From positions 1 through 8,556 of the forward strand of contig DWVN01000024.1 in the NCBI GenBank assembly GCA_019120235.1: a DNA stretch of 8,556 nt, in the 5' to 3' direction. How positions within the stretch are numbered: position 1 is the stretch's first letter; each line of letters begins with the position of its first letter. This DNA comes from Dwaynesavagella gallinarum (lineage in GTDB: Bacteria > Bacillota > Clostridia > Clostridiales > Clostridiaceae). The notes beneath the pieces were generated by a model. That model saw only the letters and a program-made list of their open reading frames with translations, made no database searches and was not told the origin of the DNA. The translations under genes were made by a program, and so were the position numbers. Of the stretch, positions 1 through 5,174 are shown in pieces.

Positions 1-1005
1 ATAAGAGGACTTAATCAAGCTTCAAGAAATTCTCAAGATGGAATATCTTTAATTCAAACAGCAGAAGGAGCATTGTCAGAAACGCAAGCAATAGGACAAA
101 GGATGAGAGAACTTGCAGTTCAATCAGCAAATGGAACTTATACAGATGAAGACAGGGTATTAATAAATCAAGAATTTGAACAGTTAAAATCTGAAATCGA
201 TAGAATTGCAACCGATACAGAATTTAGTGGAAGAAAAATGTTAAATGGTGATATGTCTGGAAAAACTTTAAGATCTGGTCCTGTAAGATATTATGGTAAT
301 AATGCTAATAGTTCGATAGTAGCATCAGATGAACTTAAAAGGAGAAATGAAAGTGAATTAATAAAATTTGGTGAAGGCACATTTGAAATTCATGTGAGTA
401 ATGAAGGAAAAAATATAAGATTTGATTTGGTGGATATGCAAAATTTTAACGATAAAATTTATGTGATAGATAGTGTTACAATTGAAAATACAGGTAAAGA
501 CGAGGTTTTTGAATTAGGAGGTGCAACTCTTCAATTAAATCTTGCTGTATTTGCTGGAATTACTGGAAATGATAATAGATTCGAGTTAGACAATCTTGTT
601 GATAAAAAAGAAGATGGAATTCTTTTGCAGGTTGGAGCGAATAAAGGACAAACGCTTGGATTTGATATTAATTGGATGAGAAGTAGAGAATTGGGATTAG
701 GTGGAGTAAATCTTTTAACTTCGGAAGATTCTCAAGATGCTATGAGTTATCTTGACACTGCTATTTCTAGAGTTTCAGATGAAAGAGCAAAACTTGGAGC
801 TGTGCAAAATAGATTAGAACACATAGTCACTTCAACAGATAACACAGCGGAAAATTTACAAGCATCTGAATCAAGAATAAGGGACGTTGATATGGCAAAA
901 GAAATGATGAATTTAACAAAAATAAATGTGCTGCAACAAGCATCTCAAGCAATGCTTGCTCAAGCAAATCAAGCACCACAAAACGTTTTATCAATTTTAA
1001 AGTAG
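1..1005 (+). CDS. Flagellin, 5'-truncated by the window edge
   Basis: This is the structural subunit of the flagellar filament, exported through the flagellar type III system and polymerised outside the cell. The frame is open from base 1, so the gene begins upstream. Alignment with the next gene indicates about 55 N-terminal residues are missing (full length near 389). Visible parts are the N-terminal D1 helix with QRMRELAVQSANGTYTDED and EFEQLKSEID, a central D2 domain (about window residues 83-210), then LQVGANKGQ and the conserved C-terminal D1/D0 block containing SRIRDVDMAKEMMNLTK and ending QAPQNVLSILK. It has no cysteine, as expected for filament subunits. A TTG at 73 is an internal leucine codon, not a start. 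The next flagellin starts 23 bases after the stop with no visible terminator or promoter between them, so the two are probably co-transcribed. The family call is secure. Which flagellin paralogue dominates in the filament cannot be told. Confidence 0.96.
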   Translation: MRGLNQASRNSQDGISLIQTAEGALSETQAIGQRMRELAVQSANGTYTDEDRVLINQEFEQLKSEIDRIATDTEFSGRKMLNGDMSGKTLRSGPVRYYGNNANSSIVASDELKRRNESELIKFGEGTFEIHVSNEGKNIRFDLVDMQNFNDKIYVIDSVTIENTGKDEVFELGGATLQLNLAVFAGITGNDNRFELDNLVDKKEDGILLQVGANKGQTLGFDINWMRSRELGLGGVNLLTSEDSQDAMSYLDTAISRVSDERAKLGAVQNRLEHIVTSTDNTAENLQASESRIRDVDMAKEMMNLTKINVLQQASQAMLAQANQAPQNVLSILK

Positions 1006-1028
1006 TAGTATTTCTATAGGAGGTATTT

Positions 1029-2195
1029 ATGGTAATAAATCATAATTTAAATGCAATGAATGCACATAGAAATATGAATTCTTCAGTAATTAATCAGGGA
1101 AAATCAATGGAAAAATTAAGTTCAGGTCTTCGAATAAATAGAGCAGGAGATGACGCGGCAGGTCTTGCAATTTCTGAGAAAATGAGGTCTCAAATAAGAG
1201 GACTTAATCAAGCTTCAAGAAATGTTCAAGATGGTATTTCATTAATTCAAACAGCAGAAGGAGCGTTGTCAGAAGTACATTCAATTTCTCAACGAATGAG
1301 AGAACTTGCCATTCAATCTTCAAACGGTACTTATACAGATGATGATAGAGTTTTGATTAATCAAGAATTTGAACAACTAAAATCTGAAATTGATAGAGTG
1401 GCAAATGATACAGAATTTAGTGGGAGAAAAATTTTAGATGGAAGTATATCCGGAATAAGAATTGATGGTCAAGATTTTAAAGACTTAATAATACCCGGTG
1501 GAATGAATGGAAATTTGGATCATATTCATGCAACACCTCAAGAGTTAGCAAAATTAGGAAGAGGAGAATTTGTTTTTGCTGTATCTTCAGATAGTTATAT
1601 ACAAGAAGATGTTGTTACATTGTCTATAATAGATAATACTTTTGAAGAACCTTATGTCGTTGATGAAATTACTTTTGATAATGTTGCTACTAAAGATAAA
1701 CCTTTGACACTTGAAGTAGCAGGAATAACTATAAAGGTTGATGGTAAATTAACTCAACTTGCAGATGGAATAATAATAAACAATACTCCAGAATTTTTAG
1801 ATGATGGATTAAAATTACAAGTTGGAGCAAATAGGGATCAAATTATAGGATTTAGTATTGATAATATGAAAAGTAGAGAATTTGGGCTTAGGGGAATGGA
1901 TGTATTAACTGTAGAAAATTCACAACAATCTTTAGGTGTATTAGATCATACTATAGAAAAAGTATCTGAGCAAAGGTCAAGGCTTGGAGCTGTACAAAAT
2001 AGATTGGAACATACGATGGATTTAAATAATAATTCTTCGGAAAATCTTCAGGCGGCAGAGTCAAGAATAAGAGATGTAGATATGGCGAAGGAAATGATGA
2101 ATTTGACAAAATTAAATGTTCTTCAACAGGCATCACAATCAATGGTAGCTCAAGCTAATCAAGCACCACAACAAATAATGCAATTATTAAAATGA
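1029..2195 (+). CDS. Flagellin, complete (second tandem copy)
   Basis: A complete flagellin of 388 residues. The ATG at 1029 follows an AGGAGGT Shine-Dalgarno at 1018-1024, four bases upstream. The N-terminal D0 begins MVINHNLNAMNAHRN and continues with the family hallmark LRINRAGDDAAGLAISEKMR (residues 34-53). D1 contains QRMRELAIQSSNGTYTDDD (88-106). D2 covers about 140-258. The C-terminal half starts at LQVGANRDQ (263-271) and carries SRIRDVDMAKEMMNLTK (345-361), ending IMQLLK. There is no signal peptide and no cysteine, as usual for flagellins exported by the flagellar apparatus. The D1 segment around RMREL matches the region that TLR5 recognises in TLR5-active flagellins, so recognition is plausible but not shown. 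The gene is the last of the plus-strand flagellin unit and runs straight into a hairpin terminator shared with the convergent flagellin-like gene. Confidence 0.97.
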   Translation: MVINHNLNAMNAHRNMNSSVINQGKSMEKLSSGLRINRAGDDAAGLAISEKMRSQIRGLNQASRNVQDGISLIQTAEGALSEVHSISQRMRELAIQSSNGTYTDDDRVLINQEFEQLKSEIDRVANDTEFSGRKILDGSISGIRIDGQDFKDLIIPGGMNGNLDHIHATPQELAKLGRGEFVFAVSSDSYIQEDVVTLSIIDNTFEEPYVVDEITFDNVATKDKPLTLEVAGITIKVDGKLTQLADGIIINNTPEFLDDGLKLQVGANRDQIIGFSIDNMKSREFGLRGMDVLTVENSQQSLGVLDHTIEKVSEQRSRLGAVQNRLEHTMDLNNNSSENLQAAESRIRDVDMAKEMMNLTKLNVLQQASQSMVAQANQAPQQIMQLLK

Positions 2196-2233
2196 AAAAA
2201 GTATCTTAGATGTTAGTCTTAAGATACTTTTTA
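2195..2233. terminator. Bidirectional intrinsic terminator between convergent genes
   Basis: An inverted repeat pairs GTATCTTA (2201-2208) with TAAGATAC (2220-2227). It is flanked by AAAAAA on the left and TTTTT on the right, so either strand yields a hairpin followed by a U-run. It begins at the last base of the flagellin stop codon and ends two bases before the stop codon of the minus-strand gene, so it can end both transcripts. Confidence 0.85.
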
Positions 2234-2234
2234 T

Positions 2235-3005
2235 TTATCGTAATAAATCATCAATGTTTTTCTTTTTCATGTCTTTAACGTGATAAGTGTAATTGTCTTT
2301 TATAATTCCTTTTTTTGTTAAATCTATTAAATTTTGAATAGATTCCTTATTTGCATTACTACTTAAAGCTAATAAATTTTCGGACATTATATCAGTTAAG
2401 TTTACTCTCAAAAGTTTATCTGCGGAAGACTTTATTGCTTTTTCAGATGATAAAATATAATCCAAAGTTTCACTCATTTTTTTATCTGCAATTTCTGCGT
2501 TAATTGAATTTCTTATATTTATATTTCTTAAATTGAGTTTATTTGGATCTAATTTTGGAATTAATATACAATCGTCTAATGATGAAGAATCAAAAATTTT
2601 GAAAACTAATTCATTGTTGCTGTTGTAAAATAAATTTTCACGGATATCAATATTTAATTTACTTGATTCTTTATTAAATTTGTTGCAGAGTTCTTCAAAT
2701 TTAAAATTTAAAGATTCTCTACCAAATGAAGTGTTTGATTCATTTTTACATTTTTCAAAAACTTCTCTCATTTCAAAAAGAGTTTCTTTAACTTGACTTA
2801 AAGTAGATTTTGCTATTTGTACATAAGTTATACCTATTTGAAAATTTCTTGTGATGTATTGAGATTCAACTACATCATCGATTGTACAATCTAGTTTAAA
2901 ATTTTTATAATCTAAATCTTTTTTCTTTTGACTATCTGTTGACGTTTTATTAACTTTAAAAATGCTCATAGCTTTGCCAACGTTAGAATTTCTATTTATA
3001 AACAT
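2235..3005 (-). CDS. Divergent flagellin-like protein lacking D2
   Basis: A 256-residue protein. ATG at 3005 is chosen over an in-frame TTG at 3026 because an AAGGAGG Shine-Dalgarno (3014-3020) lies eight bases upstream, and because MFINRNSNVGKA then aligns with MVINHNLNAMNA of the neighbouring flagellin. Residues 53-82 align without gaps to flagellin residues 64-93 with 13 of 30 identical (RN, Q, GI, Q, A, LS, V, MRE). The alignment continues to about residue 127. Near residue 130 the protein skips about 118 flagellin residues (all of D2) and resumes: LNLRNINI matches FGLRGMDV, and SENL...LTK matches the C-terminal D0 block. The flagellin loop LRINxAxDDAAGLAI is missing, with an 11-residue net deletion, and the RIRDVDMA motif is lost. 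Four cysteines (40, 86, 107, 146) are unusual for a filament protein. The frame is intact with its own ribosome site, so it is probably a functional gene. It may be a minor filament or junction protein (FlgL-like is possible), a regulator, or a decaying paralogue. Confidence 0.75.
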   Translation of the reverse strand: MFINRNSNVGKAMSIFKVNKTSTDSQKKKDLDYKNFKLDCTIDDVVESQYITRNFQIGITYVQIAKSTLSQVKETLFEMREVFEKCKNESNTSFGRESLNFKFEELCNKFNKESSKLNIDIRENLFYNSNNELVFKIFDSSSLDDCILIPKLDPNKLNLRNINIRNSINAEIADKKMSETLDYILSSEKAIKSSADKLLRVNLTDIMSENLLALSSNANKESIQNLIDLTKKGIIKDNYTYHVKDMKKKNIDDLLR

Positions 3006-3059
3006 AGGCAGATCCTCCTTGATCAAAATTTTACATCCGTGTAATTATCCTTAATATAT

Positions 3060-3086
3060 TAATCGAACATAATAATTAGATATTTA
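3060..3086 (-). promoter_or_regulatory. Possible sigma-28 (SigD/FliA-type) promoter for the flagellin-like gene
   Basis: On the minus strand TAAA (3086-3083) is followed by 15 bases and then TTCGATTA (3067-3060). The flagellar sigma-28 consensus is TAAA, 15 bases, GCCGATAA. The -35 core and spacing match and the -10 matches at five of eight positions, including the CGAT core. Transcription would start near 3053, giving a 5' leader of about 48 bases. No better sigma-A site was seen on this strand. The base composition makes chance matches fairly likely. Confidence 0.4.
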
Positions 3087-3094
3087 TATACGTA

Positions 3095-3123
3095 TTGAAT
3101 AAAAAGATTTTAAGCATTATAAT
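3095..3123 (+). promoter_or_regulatory. Sigma-A promoter for the exchanger/deacetylase operon
   Basis: TTGAAT (3095-3100) and a perfect TATAAT (3118-3123) are separated by exactly 17 bases. This predicts a start near 3130 and a 5' leader of about 40 bases before the ATG at 3170. It lies back to back with the candidate promoter of the minus-strand flagellin-like gene, eight bases apart. Confidence 0.75.
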
Positions 3124-3169
3124 AGAAGTTGATTTTTTGTATAAAAAATAATTTTTGGAGGGAATGATT

Positions 3170-4135
3170 ATGATATATTTAATTTATGTGTTATTAGCTT
3201 TAGCGGTAGTAGGATTTTCCATAAAAGCAGCTGATTATGTTGATTTAATTGACAAAAAAACAAATATTTCAGGTGCTTTTATTGGTGGAGTGATGCTTGC
3301 TGCAATAACATCTCTTCCAGAATTTTTTACAAGTATTGCGGCAGCTCTTATTTTAAATAATTCGGAGCTTGTCCTTGGAAATATATTGGGAAGTAATATT
3401 TTTAATTTAGCAACACTTGGAGTTGTATTAATTTTATTTATTAAAGGATTTGTTAACGATACAATAAGTAAAAATCATTACATGACTTCATTATTTGTTT
3501 TATTTACAAATGTAGCGTTGTTTTTTCCAGTGTATTTTTCAAAAGATTTAAATGTATTTAATATAAGTTTAGTTTCAATTGTTATATTGATTTTTTATTT
3601 TGTATCTCTTAAATTCATGGCTAATGATGATACGGAAACAGAGAGTGAAGAGGATAATTGTAAATTATCTATAAAACAAATAGCTATAAGATTTATTTTA
3701 GCAAGTATTGGATTAGTTATTGCAAGTATCTTGATAACGTATGTAACAGAAATAATTTCTGAAAAATTAAATTTATCAGCAAGTTTAAGTGGAGCTTTAT
3801 TTTTAGGAATAGCAACTTCTCTTCCTGAGCTTACTTCTACAGTCGCTTTAGCAAAAAAATTAAAGTTTAATTTAGTTGTTGGAAATATAATTGGAAGTAA
3901 CATGTTCAATTTATTTATAATTTGTGTTACGGATATTTTATATATAGGAAATTCTTTGTACTACACAACTCATGAACAAACAAAATTATTACTAGGATTT
4001 GGTTTTATTTCAACAATACTTGCATCAATTTTGTTACTATTTAAAAAATTAAATAATAAAAGTAAAGCTGTTTATATTATTCTAAATTTGGCAATTATAA
4101 TAATGTATATTTTGTATTTAATATTATCATTGTAA
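3170..4135 (+). CDS. Sodium/calcium exchanger family (CaCA) membrane protein
   Basis: A 321-residue polytopic membrane protein of the cation/Ca2+ exchanger superfamily, expected to export Ca2+ (or another cation) in exchange for Na+ or H+. It has the inverted two-fold repeat of the family. Alpha-1 (residues about 45-80) contains SLPE (48-51) and GNILGSNIFN (70-79). Alpha-2 (about 213-249) contains SLPE (217-220) and GNIIGSNMFN. Glu51 and Glu220 correspond to the paired ion-binding glutamates of NCX-type exchangers. About ten hydrophobic segments are visible, with an acidic loop (DDTETESEED, 153-162) joining the halves. The start is ATG 3170: the GGAGGG site (3157-3162) is seven bases away, whereas ATG 3164 is too close and TTG 3155 overlaps the site. 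It is transcribed from the promoter at 3095-3123, and the deacetylase-like gene follows after 12 bases. Ion specificity cannot be read from sequence. Confidence 0.92.
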   Translation: MIYLIYVLLALAVVGFSIKAADYVDLIDKKTNISGAFIGGVMLAAITSLPEFFTSIAAALILNNSELVLGNILGSNIFNLATLGVVLILFIKGFVNDTISKNHYMTSLFVLFTNVALFFPVYFSKDLNVFNISLVSIVILIFYFVSLKFMANDDTETESEEDNCKLSIKQIAIRFILASIGLVIASILITYVTEIISEKLNLSASLSGALFLGIATSLPELTSTVALAKKLKFNLVVGNIIGSNMFNLFIICVTDILYIGNSLYYTTHEQTKLLLGFGFISTILASILLLFKKLNNKSKAVYIILNLAIIIMYILYLILSL

Positions 4136-4147
4136 GGATGTGTTTTA

Positions 4148-4981
4148 TTGAGTGGAAAGAGAGTATTTGAGTTATTAACAATTTTGGTTATAGTTTTATT
4201 TTCCATTTTTCTAGTTGGTTATAGTACAAAATCTTATTATGATGCGAAAAAAATATATGATGAAGTTAAGCCAGCTGTTGTTGATGAGGAGAGAGCAAAA
4301 CTTAGAGAGGAAAATGAAGTTTTAATTCTTTTATATCACAACGTTACAGATAAAAGAAGCATAAGTTCTAAAGATGATTTGTATGTTCATATTGATGATT
4401 TTCGTGATCAACTTGATTATATAGTTGATAATGGATACAATGTTGTAACTGTACAAGAACTTTATGATTTAAGACAGAATAATCAAGAGATTCCAGAAAA
4501 AACTCTTGTTTTAACTTTTGATGACGGTGATAAGAGTTCTTATGATATAGTTTTTCCTGAACTTAAGAGCAGAGGTCTAAAGGCAAGTTTTTTTGTAACA
4601 ACAAGACAGTTAAATGACAAAGGATTTGTAACTAAAGAAAATCTTATAGAAATGCATAATGCTGGTCAAGATATTCAGAGTCAAGGACATAATAATGAAG
4701 ATTTTATAGATTCTACAATTGCACAAGTACATAAATCTTTGTATTTAAGCAAGAAAATATTAGAGGAGACATTAAATAAAAAAGTTTTGTTTTTGGTTTA
4801 TCCAAATTCCTCATTTAATTCAGAAGTAATAAGAGTTGCACAAGATGTTGGATATGAATGGGCATTATCTACAGAAGCAGGAAAGTTTTATGATTACTAC
4901 ATGATAATGGAGCGTGTTAGTGTTCCAGGAGGAAGTGATTTAGAACAATTTATAGATAAACTAAGTGAATATGGTTATTAA
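4148..4981 (+). CDS. Membrane-anchored polysaccharide deacetylase (CE4) family protein, metal site altered
   Basis: A 277-residue protein with one N-terminal membrane segment (about 7-25) and an extracytoplasmic NodB-homology domain of the YadE/IcaB type. Family members remove N-acetyl or O-acetyl groups from peptidoglycan or exopolysaccharide. Visible family marks are LLYHNV (61-66), IDDFRDQLDYIVDNGYNVVT, the TFDDG motif (123-127), SFFV (147-150), YPNSSFN (218-224) and MERVSVPGG (254-262). The usual metal motif SHTxxH is SQGHNN here (178-183), with Gln179 and Asn183 where the two ligand histidines normally stand. His181 lies between them. The second aspartate of TFDDG is kept. The protein may therefore be catalytically weak, use a different metal geometry, or be a binding pseudoenzyme. 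The start is TTG 4148, with AAGGA (4134-4138) nine bases upstream overlapping the previous stop. That close spacing argues for an operon with the exchanger. Confidence 0.88.
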   Translation: MSGKRVFELLTILVIVLFSIFLVGYSTKSYYDAKKIYDEVKPAVVDEERAKLREENEVLILLYHNVTDKRSISSKDDLYVHIDDFRDQLDYIVDNGYNVVTVQELYDLRQNNQEIPEKTLVLTFDDGDKSSYDIVFPELKSRGLKASFFVTTRQLNDKGFVTKENLIEMHNAGQDIQSQGHNNEDFIDSTIAQVHKSLYLSKKILEETLNKKVLFLVYPNSSFNSEVIRVAQDVGYEWALSTEAGKFYDYYMIMERVSVPGGSDLEQFIDKLSEYGY

Positions 4982-4988
4982 AAATTTT

Positions 4989-5021
4989 AAATGGTCATTT
5001 TTAAAAATGACCATTTTTTTT
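4989..5021 (+). terminator. Intrinsic terminator with a perfect 12-bp palindromic arm
   Basis: The arm ATGGTCATTTTT (4991-5002) is followed directly by its exact complement (5003-5014), then a run of eight T (5014-5021). It forms a stable hairpin with the central A/T bases as the loop and lies ten bases after the deacetylase stop. It closes the exchanger/deacetylase operon. Confidence 0.9.
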
Positions 5022-5066
5022 ATGAAAAAATGTGAATATAAAAAAATAAAAAGTTCATAATAATTT

Positions 5067-5092
5067 TATCAGTATTTAATAAAAAACTGATA
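5067..5092. promoter_or_regulatory. Inverted repeat in the AT-rich leader of the lipoprotein gene
   Basis: TATCAGT (5067-5073) and ACTGATA (5086-5092) are exact complements separated by 12 A/T bases, in the 153-base gap between the terminator and the lipoprotein start. It could be an operator or a weak RNA hairpin. There is no U-run directly after it, so it is not a typical terminator. The gap is otherwise nearly pure A/T. The best promoter guess (TTCATA at 5054, TTTAAT at 5075) has only a 15-base spacer and is not convincing. Confidence 0.25.
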
Positions 5093-5174
5093 TATGTTTA
5101 TTTTTTAAAATTATTTATTTTTATAAATGCTATTTTATTTAATTAATTATTTTTTTCGGAGGTTTAAGAAGGTT

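Larger units (their letters stand above)
1..2195 (+). repeat. Tandem duplication of flagellin genes
   Basis: The two flagellin genes are direct repeats at the DNA level in their conserved ends. Bases 1-30 recur exactly at 1194-1223, and the similarity continues with few changes past EFEQLKSEIDR in both genes. The C-terminal coding blocks (about 890-985 and 2080-2175) are also closely similar. The central D2-coding segments align only at protein level. The pattern fits duplication followed by D2 divergence, possibly with gene conversion of the ends. Such repeats could recombine, deleting one copy or making hybrids. Confidence 0.85.

Noticed and set aside
73..75. TTG as a start codon for a 310-residue flagellin
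   Set aside because: The frame is open upstream to base 1 and matches flagellin residues there, so this is an internal leucine of a truncated gene.
11..211. Minus-strand open frame of 66 codons inside the first flagellin
   Set aside because: It is antisense to strongly conserved flagellin coding sequence. It has no family resemblance and is Leu/Phe-rich, as expected for the complement of helical coding DNA.
1951..2142. Minus-strand open frame of 63 codons inside the second flagellin
   Set aside because: It is the complement of the conserved flagellin C-terminus, with no recognisable ribosome site or domain.
2195..3086. Invertible DNA segment switching flagellin expression (phase variation)
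   Set aside because: The opposite orientation of the flagellin-like gene invited the idea, but no matching inverted repeats flank it and no recombinase gene is in the window.
3595..3909. Minus-strand open frame of 104 codons inside the exchanger gene
   Set aside because: It lies opposite the clear CaCA alpha-2 repeat and its product looks like nothing known. It is a shadow of real coding sequence.
4991..5014. 24-base perfect palindrome as a regulator or recombinase site
   Set aside because: It sits directly after a stop codon and is followed by eight T, so an intrinsic terminator explains it fully.
5022..5174. Riboswitch or small RNA gene in the AT-rich gap before the lipoprotein
   Set aside because: There are too few G and C to form a structured aptamer. 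Only one short dyad is present and no downstream terminator hairpin.
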